Shown: positions 22,440 through 32,715 of the stretch, in pieces
How the letters are laid out: each line of letters begins with the position of its first letter
Position numbering within the stretch: the stretch's first letter is position 1
Assembly: GCA_023101725.1 (NCBI GenBank)
Contig: JALJCO010007110.1
Coordinates: 124,001-188,000, forward strand
Direction of reading: 5' to 3'
Length of the DNA: 64,000 bases
From: Atherinomorus stipes
Taxonomy: Eukaryota > Chordata > Actinopteri > Atheriniformes > Atherinidae
The notes under the pieces: generated by a model
Told to the model about the DNA's origin: nothing
Databases searched by the model: none
What the model saw: only the letters and a program-made list of their open reading frames with translations
Translations under genes and position numbers: made by a program

Positions 22440-22885
22440 TCATTGTCAAAGACAGGAGTGGAAAGCTGATGATTTGGACTTGTTTGCAGCCACAGAGCCC
22501 GGATATTTTGCAGAAACTGAGTCCGCCATGAGGTTCTTAGTATACCAAAGAACTCAAGAGTCAAATGTGAGGCTGTCAGTCACTTAAGCTAAAGCTTGGA
22601 TAAATTTGGGCCTTCCAGGAGAATGAATCCAACCACACTAAAAAAAAATCTACAGCATAATGATTGCAGAATAATCAAAGTGTTGCATGATCCATTCAAA
22701 GTCCAGACCTCTACCTGATTAAAACGCTGTGGTGGGACCTAAAGGGAGCTGTGGACTAACGAATGCCTGCAAAACTCAATGAACTGAGACAATGAAAAGT
22801 GTGTGAAGAAGTGATTGATAAAATCATCCAGAAAGGTGGTTCTACAAGCCGTTAAATCATGGGTTTTTCTTTGCACTGTGTTTAC
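22440..22885 (+). pseudogene. Relic of a Tc1-like transposase gene
   Basis: The plus strand keeps typical Tc1-family words in order: TCAAATGTGAGGCTGTCAGT, CTAAAGCTTGG, CAAAGTCCAGACCTCTACC, ACGCTGTGGTGGGACCTAAA, AATGAACTGA and AAAGGTGGTTCTACAAGC. These correspond to the end of the DDE catalytic domain (SPDLxPI-x-x-LWWDLK...) and the transposase C-terminus. Frames are broken throughout and no inverted terminal repeat is seen on the left. It is a dead, old copy, read the opposite way to the other two Tc1-like copies in the window. Confidence 0.75.
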
Positions 22886-24590
22886 ATTCTAGTTCTAGTT
22901 TAGTTTGGATTAAATTATGATAGCATAATCCCCTTATTCATCTAACTCCTGGTTTTATTTCTTCTTTCTCTCTCTTTTCTAAATCATATCTAAAACCTTA
23001 GAAGGGTAAGAGGAACATTTCTTTTTTTACATGGCTGTACACATCTACACCACTATAGTTTATTTGTAAGAGTATTTGTGAGTAGTTAAACTACACTTTT
23101 GGTTATGTTAGGACGAGATTAATTTTACTTAATCCTGACTCCATTGTGAACTTTAAAGGCTTTGGTTTTGTGTGCTAATTGTTTCCTTTAAAAAAAATAG
23201 TTTGAAATGAAATACACATTAGAAGAATAAATTAGTAAAAGTTGTGTCTATTTTTCCTGCTGGCTCATTATTCCATATTACATCATTACAGAGTCATTTT
23301 GTGCTAATAAAGAAGGTGTTTATGATGAATCATAAGATTAATCATGAAAATAACTCATTAGTAACTCATTTAAAATTCTCTCTATGAAGTTCTCCTTTGA
23401 TGCCTCTGCAAGGCAGGATTAGGACACATTTGAGTACAGCTTACATATATTTATAACAGGCAGTAAATGGTCTGATCTTTTAGAAGAGATTTTGCATCAT
23501 TTAGTATTGACATGCCTTCATATACAATACTGAATAGAAACCTTGGATGAAATGACAAAGGTCAAAAAGCTTTACAAGGTTGTACCAATTCAAACTCATC
23601 CAAGTTCATATTCACATTTCCAACCACTTGTAGTTGTTCCTGGGGGATGTCCATGAGTTTCTGAAATGAGGTTTTCAGGGTCAAAACCAAGTCACTGTGA
23701 CCTCCTAATTTTGCTGAGTTCCAGCAATGAACAATTCCAAGCATAATTTCCTGCTCATTTCCTGCGTGTCCATCACAAAGCTTCATGTTGCACTGACGTT
23801 TCCAGGTCTTGGCTTCATGGTAACGGTGGAAAACAGTGATTAAAATGCTTCACAAACTCTTAATGCAGACATCTAATGATAGGCCACTGATTACCTCTAT
23901 TCACTTTTTAATTAGTGTGCTGGATCACCACGCTTGAAAATTAGATGCTCTATTCTTAGACTTGTAACACTGGTAAGATTTCATATTAGAGTACACGAGC
24001 CCCTCAGACTCAACAACTTGCAACAGGTGTCAAACATGGGTGTAAAATGAGCCCAGTGTGTGAAGCAGAGCAGATTTTCTGAAAGATAACAGAGATTTCA
24101 CAGTATCTGACAGGATTAATGCAGAATCTGTTCTTTGTTGTATTGTTGTTGAAAATGTAGGTTTTGATAGATTAAAGCCCTTAAATCTGCATACCCCCAT
24201 ATGGCTCCATTATGTTTCAATAAAAACTATGAGCATTGCATCATTTCTTTAAAGTGAAGCACAAATATCTAATTTTCGTTTATTTACTCATGTCATTGAC
24301 ATTGCAATGTTAGTTCAGAAGTAGAAAGAGGTTTATTTCCATTGGTGGTAAAACTGCAAGATCCTCATTTCTGGAGAAATGATCATTCCTTTCACCATTC
24401 AGTTACAATAACTTAAATAAACTTTTCTTTTTTATTAAAATAGCAGCTGAAAGGAAAGTGTATGTTACAGTGAAATGAGGCTGCCAGAGCTGCTGCTTAA
24501 AGAAGCCAAGCAGAGCGCTGCTGCATCCGATTGAGCTGATCTTTCCATGCAGTTTTTCATCTTTGTCACTTCTACGTCCACTTCAAGACA

Positions 24591-25811
24591 TCACACCAAA
24601 TGCTGCAAAGAAACAAAGATAGCTGAGATCCTTCTTTTTATTTGTAAGTTTTTGAATGACTTATGCAGTGTGTACATACTGTGGTAAAATGAACGATGAT
24701 GTATGCAGAGATGATCACAAGTCCAGTTGCAAATGAAATAATCCCCAGATGGAGAGCTTTCCTGCCAAGTCGCCTGGAGCCGTCATAGTCCTTTTCAGCA
24801 TAGCTCCTCTGAGCCTAAAGGATGACAGACAACAACAACAACAACAAAAAAAGACAGTTCAAGACATTACTGTACACAGTCATGATCTTGTTCCTCTTTT
24901 CTGGTCAGGAAGGCAATAATAATCCCATAGTAGTAAATATTGCACGTCGTGGTCATGTCTTTCATACTGGACATTCACAAAGAAACAATTTTGCACCTGC
25001 ATTCATCTTTTTTAGTCATCACTAAAAGATATTCATATTTTGACCTATGTTTCTGCAGTGATAAAAAAAAAGTGTATCTGCTCCTGAACACATCGTCTTA
25101 TGACTAACGACTGAGCAGCAGCTGTTGGCATGTTGACTCGACACAACTCTGTCCACTCGCACGGCTTAAAGACTTGAGACATGTATCTAAATGTGTTTCT
25201 CCTATCTAATGCCTTGACATCGTAAAACTTTGTGTCATCCCCACAGGCAGTGGATGTTAACTGAGAGCTGCAGGAATGGCTGGGCATTGAGACAGTCTAT
25301 AAAAATGGAAGTATATTTGAGCTTAGTGCACATCAGGAAAGGCATTTGCTATTATGTTGGGCAGCTCAGCAAAGTGAAGAGACCAGACACAAATTTACAG
25401 GCACAGATTTTTCTTTATAAATGTAAGACGATTGCTTAATATCATTCCACACTGTACTCGGTGGGATTGTTTAACAGTGACACTCCTCTATACTTTCTGA
25501 ATTCATATGTAAGACCTTTGATTACTTCTATTGACTGTCAGCAAACAGCTAAAACTTTAAACATTGCATGCAATGTTTAATCCTACGACTGTCCACTAAA
25601 ATGCAGCACATGTACTTACAAACCTAGATTTTCCATTTATTTTGTGACTCACCAACAGAGAGAAAACGAGTGCCACAATATTGATGGGCCATGCTGGGCA
25701 GAAACAGGTGAACATGGTGAGACAGAGGTAAGTCCTCATAGGGGGAATCTCCCGAGCCTCCCCATTCTTCAAGAAGTCAGAGCTACCATCCGGTGAGGGC
25801 TTTGCACTCAT
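24591..25811 (-). CDS. TMEM233: Transmembrane protein 233 (dispanin / CD225 family)
   Basis: A small two-helix membrane protein of the CD225/dispanin family, which also includes the IFITM proteins. Exons on the minus strand are 25653-25811, 24680-24814 and a tiny last exon 24591-24602, giving 101 residues. Family signatures are clear: FCPAWPINIVALVFSLL at about residues 37-53 (first hydrophobic segment with the CFCP cysteines), then YDGSRRLGRKA and a second hydrophobic stretch, LGIISFATGLVIISAYIIVHF. The last exon rests on an ACA/GTATGT donor and a TTTCTTTGCAG acceptor, giving a HLV end; reading on without splicing would instead add about 14 codons. An upstream in-frame ATG at 25874 would add 21 residues; the ATG at 25811 gives the length and start known for the family. 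Next to PRKAB1 as in human. Confidence 0.85.
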
Positions 25812-26199
25812 GACCAGCTGCAATGTCCCGTAAGACAGTAAAAGCAGAGGGGCGAAGCAACAGCGCTGAGACACTGGGAGATGGTGCTGGAAGCATGGGA
25901 GGGGAGGCAGTGGAGCAGTGATGATGGAAGAGAGAAATCAGCCAGCAGAGTGGTACGACAGGGAGTCAGAGGGAGACGAGTATGAGCAGCAGAGAGACTC
26001 AGAGAGGGTTACTGAGAAATAACTTGAAAAGGTCACAATAATACTAGTGGTTAATGAATAAATTACAAAACACTCCAATTATTTAATTAAAAAAAAATTT
26101 CTTAGGGTTTATGGTAACAAACAAATACCAATAACCGGAGAAAAATAAACCAGCTTTGGCTGCTTGAAACAACAACTTTAACATGGACCACTTTGCATT

Positions 26200-26541
26200 T
26201 CAAATCTCATCTCATCAGTCAGTCATTTCTGTACCGCTTATCCAATTCAGGGTTGCGGGGGTTGCAGGAGCCTATCCCAGCTATTATCAGGCGAGAGGCA
26301 GGGTACACCCTGGACAGGTTGCCAGTCTGTCGCAGGGCCAACACAGAGAGACAGACAACCATTCACACTCACATTCATTCCTAGAGACAATTTAGAATGA
26401 TCAATTAACCTAACATGCATGTCTTTGAACGGTGGGAGGAAGCCAGAGTACCCGGAGAGAACCCACGCATACACGGGGAGAACATGCAAACTCCACACAG
26501 GAAGGCCACTGTTGGAATTGTTCGAACCCCCTCCCCCAGCC

Positions 26542-26545
<4 letters not shown>
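26200..26545 (+). mobile_element. Common teleost dispersed repeat, about 345 bp
   Basis: The sequence runs through TACCGCTTATCCAATTCAGG, GGTTGCAGGAGCCTATCCCA, GGGTACACCCTGGACAGG, CATTCACACTCACATTC, TTTGAACGGTGGGAGGAAGC and GAACATGCAAACTCCACACA. This arrangement is highly repeated in fish genomes, from general knowledge. It ends at an (AT)n tract. I do not assign a superfamily. Confidence 0.75.

Positions 26546-26577
<32 letters not shown>
26545..26577. repeat. (AT)n microsatellite
   Basis: About 32 bases of pure alternating AT directly at the end of the dispersed repeat. Confidence 0.9.
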
Positions 26578-26581
<4 letters not shown>

Positions 26582-27394
26582 GCAGTATAGCATAAATTAC
26601 GATGGAGATGTCATTAAATTCAACCAAACCTATCCATGAAACAAGGTAAAGCCAGTTCGATAGATGAACTACAAGCCTGTGAGATAATAACACCTGGATG
26701 ACTTTTCATGTTTTGCTTTTAAATTTAGACAAAACTGAAATGACTGTCTTTGAAGCCATTTAACTCAGAAACACACCAGCCGACCATCTGGAAGGGATTA
26801 CTGCAGTGCCTAGTGTGAGAAACTTTAGAGATATTTTTGACAAGGATATAATCAGATCACACATTTTGTGAAATACTCATAGGACCATCCTCTCTCACCC
26901 ATATAATGTAACCAAAAAATTTTCCCCTTTTTTTTCAATGCTGCTATACTGACCGTATTAGACTTGATGCTGTAATGTGGCACTAAGGTGGAGTGGTTGT
27001 TTGCACTGTTGCTGCACAGCAAAACTTTTCTTTTAAATCTTGGCTGGAGCCTTTCCTGGTCCTGTTCGTATTATTTTGTGGTGCACAATACATTTTCCCT
27101 ATCCAAAAACATGCAGGACTGATTGCAACAGCCATGGTTGTTGTTCAAATCTGTCTATGTGTCCAAATTGTACACCTCCTCTTACCTGATGGGTAGGCCC
27201 CAGAAATTCCAGTGACCCTAAATGACATTCAGTGGGTAAAGAGAATGGATGGATATCGTGATGAACTCTGATTTAGTTAAATCTATTTTGGCTGCTTTTA
27301 ATTGGAGCAGAATTGAACTTGTTTACTTTGTAAACTTTGTTTAGAATTGGTGTTACTGTATAAGCAGACTTATATTGAAAGAGAACTGAGATAA

Positions 27395-27450
27395 TAAAAT
27401 GAAATGAATGAATGAAAAATACTTTATTTATCCCAGGAGGGAAATTCAAT
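27395..27450. repeat. Retroposon-type tail, copy 2
   Basis: It has GAATGAAAAATACTTTATTT followed by ATCCCAGGAGGGAAATTC, matching the stretch at 9745-9795. Confidence 0.5.
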
Positions 27451-28966
27451 AGATAAGCTAAAATCCAGTCAAGTAAACTCAATGGCCAGTAACACAGACA
27501 AATGTTGTGGAAAGCTAAATCATCCCATCAGCCAGTGCTCATTCCCTTCACTCTGAGTATCAGAGCCTACCCTCTGGCTCCCAGGTCAGATTTCCGCTGG
27601 TAAAGAGTAGCGGATACAGATAATCATTCCCACTACAATCCCCTTTTGATCTCTAGACAGAGGGTAGATAGTAGTGATACTGTTGTTCTATAGTGGAAAA
27701 AAGTGCTAATGATAGGGATGCCTCAGGTCGTGATATTACTCATGATGCTGCTGTCCTCATCTATGTTGAATTTGGTTACATAATTTCAATCAGGTGGTTG
27801 AGTTATTCTTGTAAATCCATACAGGCAACATCCTGAATTTAATGTTTGTGCTAACTTACCTCATGTTTAAACTTATGTAAACCCTTCAAAAATACACTGC
27901 CTAACCAAAACAGAGTCACCGCCAAAAGATACAAGGTCACACACTTTAATATTTTGTTGGACCACCTCTAGCTTTAGTAACAGCATCATTTGCTGTGGCA
28001 TTGTTTAGATAAGCTTATACAAAGTCGCACGATTTATTTCCAGCCAGATTTGCATTAAGTTTTCACCAGGATCTTATATTGATGATGGGAGAATCTGACC
28101 ACAGCACAAAACCTTCTACAGCACATCCCAAAGATTCTCATTGGGGTTCAGGTCTGGAATATGTGGTGGCCAATCCGTGTGTGAAAATGATGTCTCATAC
28201 TCCCTGAGCCACTCTTTCACAATCTGAGTGTAGCAGTGGTGTTACACTCTGGGGTCCCACGGCAAGCAGCACAGACAGTGAGCAGTCAACCATTTATTCC
28301 AACGTTTATGTTGTTGCAGACAGCACCCTGCTGCCCTCAAAACCTCCACTGGTCTTTGCAGCTTGTCCAGTCCTGCCGTCTCCTCCGGAGCACCAGCACC
28401 CTTTTGCAGATAAAGGCAGATGACTGGCGATCTGATGAAGCTGCACCTTGTTTCCCCTTTCTTTCACAGTGCTCCTTGGGTTGCTGCTCCACTCCTTCCT
28501 CCTGCAGCTGTGCCCAACCACACTGAGCTAAATGTATCCTGGTATTGTCATCTTGGAAGATGCCCTTGCCTTCAAGAAAATATCTATTGATGAAAAAAAT
28601 CTTGTCATTAAGTACATTCAGGTAGTCAGCTGACCTCATTCTTTGGGCACCTACAGTAATGTTGCTGAATCGAGACCTGACCAACTACAGCAATCCCAGA
28701 TTGTAGACTGCCCCCACGGGCTTGTATAGTAGACACAAGGCCTGATGGCTGCATCGCTTTATCATCTTCTCTTCTTACCCTGCTGCAAACATCGCTCTAG
28801 AACAGGGTAAATCTGGACTCATCGGACCACAAGACCTCCTTCCATTGCTCCAGAGTCCAATCTTCATGCTCCATAGCAAAAAGAAACCTTTTTCTCCAGT
28901 TAGCCTCACTAGTTTTCTTTTGGTTACACAGCTATTCATTTCCAGTCCCTTGAGTTTCCTTTGCAT

Positions 28967-28975
28967 TGTGTGTAT

Positions 28976-29019
<44 letters not shown>

Positions 29020-29040
29020 GTGTGGGTGTGTGTGCGTGTG
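28967..29040. repeat. (TG)n microsatellite
   Basis: Long TG run with a few GC and GG interruptions, inside the degenerate Tc1-like copy. Confidence 0.9.
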
Positions 29041-29316
29041 GACGCGTAATTGCAACATTGTGGGGACTGTGTTCTGGATTTTTACTATCACTGTGGGGAC
29101 GTCTTGCCCTCGTGGGGACATTTTCCCGGTCCCCATGGGGATGAACCCCATTTTGAGGGTCAAGATTAGGTTTTAGAGACTAAGTTACAGTTAGGTTTAG
29201 GTTAGGATTAGGACAAGGGTTAGGGTAAGGCAATCAGTTCTGGGAGTTAGGTTTAGGGTTAGGGGCTAGGGAATGCATTATGTCAATGGAAAGACCCCAC
29301 AAGGAATGAAAACACA

Positions 29317-29318
<2 letters not shown>
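29041..29318. repeat. GC-rich teleost repeat with TTAGG-like core
   Basis: It has GTGGGGACTGTGTT, several GTGGGGAC words, a TTAGGTTTAGGGTTAGG-like core and ACCCCACAAGGAATG near its end. The ends are roughly inverted and it is framed by (TG)n on both sides. It is a common dispersed repeat in fish rather than a true telomere tract. Confidence 0.55.
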
Positions 29319-29354
<36 letters not shown>

Positions 29355-29362
<8 letters not shown>

Positions 29363-29815
29363 TAGGGATGGGCGATATGTTATAGTGTGTGATATATCGT
29401 CAAAGAAATTCCCCAGGGTAAAAATTTGTCATCTCAGTGTAAAAATGATCAAATTCATTTTAACAGGTTGTATTTACAGTTATTTATATATAGTTGCTTT
29501 TTTTAATTTACATATATAATTTGCTGTTATCACTATTAAGATAAATGTTAAATTAGTTCTCATATTTCATACGTATGATTGGTGTCACTACAGTTTTACA
29601 ATACAGGTGTACTACTTGAACTTAGTTGATGTAGTTTAGTACCTTTTATTATTATTTTAGGGCTCTCAAGACAGAGAGTGGTGAGTTTTAAAATAATGAG
29701 TAAATATTTTTTATATCTTTTATTCTCTTATCGTTACCATGATAAAAAAAAAAAAAAAACATAAATTATCGTGATACACTTTTTTTTGTCCATGTCGCCC
29801 ATCCCTAGTGTGAAA
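29355..29815. mobile_element. hAT-type MITE with exact 8-bp target duplication
   Basis: The element is 29363-29807 (445 bp). Its ends are TAGGGATGGGCGATATG and the near-inverse CATGTCGCCCATCCCTA. It is flanked by exact GTGTGAAA copies at 29355-29362 and 29808-29815. The inside is AT-rich with no transposase frame. It inserted next to the (TG)n tract inside the older Tc1-like copy, so it is the younger element. Confidence 0.87.
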
Positions 29816-30278
29816 ATGCTCTTACTTTAACTTTTAAACATAGCCCTGATTTCTTCTGTTGGCTTTCTTCAATTCAATCTCATCAAACGTTTCAGTGATT
29901 GCCGATCACAATCATTGAGGATTTTTTTCTGACACATTTCCTCCTGGAAGACAATGGTTCTCCACTATCCCTCCAGTTTTTAATATTGTGTTGGACAGTT
30001 CTTAATCCAGTTCTAAGTTCCCCTTTCTCCTTATCTCCTTAACGAGCGTCCTGTTTTCTCTGCCTGATGGTAATGATGTAACCCTCTTACAAACATCTTT
30101 TCCACAACCACAGGATGTGTCTTTCCACGTAGTTGTTTAAAAAACTGGAAGGTACTCATTGCATCAATTAGGGTTAAATAAATCAAAAGATGATAATCCT
30201 TGCAATAATTATCCTATAGGAAGCTTGTACAAATTTCCTTTTTTTTTTCTTTTTTGCTATTCAGGTGGTGGCTTTTTT

Positions 30279-30285
30279 TGTGTGT

Positions 30286-30316
<31 letters not shown>

Positions 30317-30319
30317 GGG
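30279..30319. repeat. (TG)n followed by a G run
   Basis: Eleven TG units run directly into about 19 G. The tract lies at the right end of the degenerate Tc1-like copy. Long G runs may be assembly-sensitive. Confidence 0.85.
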
Positions 30320-30854
30320 ATTTTGGTCACTTTAGTAATTGTTTGTTTACTTTATCTTTTTATTACCCCTAAATGGTTATTTATTACATATTCATATTAC
30401 AGTAGTTGGTATATGTATGATATACACGTTCACACTGTCCAAGTTAAATCCAATAAGAAACCATGTCCAAACTTTTGTTTGGCATAAACTCTTATTAAAA
30501 TATACCTAAACTTACAGCAGTTAGGTATAAAGTCATATTCATCTTTTATTATGCAAAAAATATTATAGCTTGATCTATCATCTATAAAACAGGAGTATAT
30601 GTGTAGTATAATTTGCAGTATTTACACCATAATTTTTCAATCTGTTTTAGATTGTATGAAAATATTAAATTTCTTTTATAGATAAATTGATACGCAAATG
30701 AAAATTGCACACAAGCCATCAAATACTAATATCAAGCAATGGCATAAATTCTAAACTCTGAGAACAAGCATGCATACAAAAGAAAAACATAAATATTAAC
30801 TCTACAAATGTTCAAAACAAACTAAAACAAAAAGTCAACAAGACAGCAGAGTGG

Positions 30855-32715
30855 AATGTTTTAAAATAATTTATTAGGAATTTTAAAAAGTTTTTTTTTT
30901 CCCCCCTTAGGAATAACATGACAGGAAAAACGAAATCAGAAAATGTTACAGTGTTGACAAGATTGTTATTTTCAGTGAAAACAGCATCAAAGTCTGAGAA
31001 TCCCTCAGCAGTGAGGGAGAGTGTATCAAAATGTAAAACCTGGTACTTTGTAGATCAAGAGTGCTTTGTTTTTCAGCTAACATCTTTAAGGAAAATTCAT
31101 TTACCGTGATCAGCCAGTGCAACATCCTAGTAGCTCTTGTTTTGGTCTAAAAAAACAAACAAAAAAACAAAAACAGGTGTCACATTGCTACAGTCTGTGA
31201 CCTCCAGTGGATATGCAGTGATGGATGAGGGTGAAGGAGAAACCTGTTAAAGGGCCGCCTTTTCTAAAAGGTTTTAAACATCCACACTTTGACAAAGATG
31301 TTAATGTAAAAAAAAAAAAGAAGAAAAAATCAGATCAACATTTCACATTTTGCGACTGAGGAATCCCTCAAAAAACAACAACAAAAAATAAAACAGCACA
31401 TGGCACATTGGAAACCAATGTGTAAAAAACCATGACATGCTCACACAAACATCCACATAACCCGCGGAGGGGAATCAGTCATTAATACACCAACTGACTG
31501 CTCCTGCATGCTTGTCCTTCATTTTCCTTCACAAACAATCATCACATATTTGAAAATCAGTTAAAACAACAATATGATAAAGTAAGAAACAGCATATTTT
31601 CCCTCTCCAGACAGAAGAGTGTTTTCACACCCTTGTCTCCCAAAAGTAGTAACTGTTTGCTCCAGACTCGGCCTCACTCCTGCTGAACTCAGTGAAACTT
31701 TCATCTCTGAGGAAGCTTCTGACTGTCATAAAAGACTCACGTGACACATGGTTTGTAAATGTCTGGAGAGAAAATACAGAGTATGGCTGGTCTAACATAG
31801 ACAGATACACTGAAATGTTCTTGACCTCCAGGTGGGGCTATAATACGCAACAGTCAAGCTCTTCAACACGTAGGGATTGATGAAAGAATCAGACGTACCA
31901 TATCTCCAAAAACGTCCCACCTCAAAAAACAGCAGAGCCCCGCCACCCAGAAACCACTCATATTTACAATATTTTACAAAAAAAAAAAAAATGTACAGCT
32001 CATGAAGGCTAATTATGTAACTGTGACAAATGACCTTTGTTGTCTGATCATTGTTAGTGTAACAAATCGTTGTTAAAACCTAACATGATATATAATTTGT
32101 GGCATTATTTCAAGAAATAATATTAATCCCAAGTGTTAAAATTCAGTATGAACTAGAGACAAATATACAGTTTCCAGTCATTTTACAGCTCCAGATTTTC
32201 AAACAGGCATCACCTGGAGAGACTTCACTCCTCGTATCTCAGAGAGATCATGTTAGAGAGGTCAAATAACCACCTCCCAAAAAAGAGAAAAAAAAGACAG
32301 CTAAAACAGATAATGACAATGTGGCAATCACAAAAAACATGACAGAAAAAATACAGCATTTAAACGTGTAGCTATTACATGTAACAATAAGCTTTTTGCT
32401 CCATTTTGCAAACATTTTTTTTAAACATTTATTCAGACAAGGTGGAGTTTAATGAAATATCAGTAGGGTCGACAGTGTTGGTGACACCAGTGTGGAGGGG
32501 TGAAGCTTCAGCGCCTTCCCCCCATAGCTGGAGACGCACACTGGACAGAGACAGGCCAGATCAGCTCCAAAGCAGCTTCAACTCCTTCCAGCTCTCAGTC
32601 TACAGCTCTGCACTGACACACAAACCAGTTGGATTATTCAGTGGTCGGATGAAACGCAATCGTCTTATGTGCTACAGTTAAAGATGGCAGGAAGCACGAA
32701 GACTGACTCACACTC
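30855..32715 (-). other. MSI1: MSI1 3' UTR (inferred)
   Basis: This stretch follows the MSI1 stop codon on the minus strand. A minus-strand AATAAA at 30870-30875 (plus TTTATT) would give a 3' UTR of about 1.85 kb, similar to the long UTR of mammalian MSI1. There are several A/T runs and no repeat family I recognise. Extent is inferred from the signal only. Confidence 0.5.
30870..30875 (-). terminator. Poly(A) signal AATAAA, MSI1
   Basis: TTTATT on the plus strand is AATAAA on the minus strand, about 1.84 kb after the stop codon. Other candidates in the UTR are possible. Confidence 0.45.

Larger units (their letters stand above)
18161..24590. other. Gene-poor region between PRKAB1 and TMEM233
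   Basis: No gene is recognised in about 6.4 kb. Open frames up to 109 codons (19113-19442) have no recognisable domain or splice context. Scattered repeat relics are listed separately: (TTTC)n at 18166, a degenerate dispersed repeat at 18660, a retroposon-type piece at 19590, a tail at 20265 and a Tc1-like relic at 22440. Confidence 0.55.
25812..27892. other. TMEM233 upstream region and repeats
   Basis: No gene is seen. Contains a dispersed repeat (26200-26545), an (AT)n tract and a retroposon-type tail at 27395. The 148-codon frame at 26247-26693 lies inside the repeat and the (AT)n tract and is not a gene. Confidence 0.55.
27893..30320 (-). mobile_element. Degenerate Tc1-like transposon interrupted by other repeats
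   Basis: The left end is TACACTGCCTAACCAAAACA, followed by AGTCACCGCC; the right end near 30260 has GGTGGTGGCTTTTTTT, its approximate inverse. Between them, minus-strand Tc1 transposase words survive: TTGGGGTTCAGGTCTGG and GGTGGCCAATCC (27.9-28.2 kb), GACTCATCGGACCACAAGAC and TTGCTCCAGAGTCCAATCTT (28.8 kb), and CATCAAACGTTTCAGTGATT and GCCGATCACAATCATT (29.9 kb). The middle (about 28965-29807) is foreign: (TG)n, a GC-rich TTAGG-type repeat and a hAT element. No frame is intact. Confidence 0.8.

Noticed and set aside
26247..26693. 148-codon minus-strand frame
   Set aside because: It lies within a common dispersed repeat and an (AT)n tract, giving Tyr-Ile runs.
28845..29144. 99-codon frame with a Cys-Val run
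   Set aside because: It is the translation of the (TG)n microsatellite inside a broken Tc1-like copy.
29150..29275. Interstitial telomere sequence
   Set aside because: TTAGGG-like words are irregular and belong to a dispersed repeat flanked by (TG)n, not a TTAGGG array.
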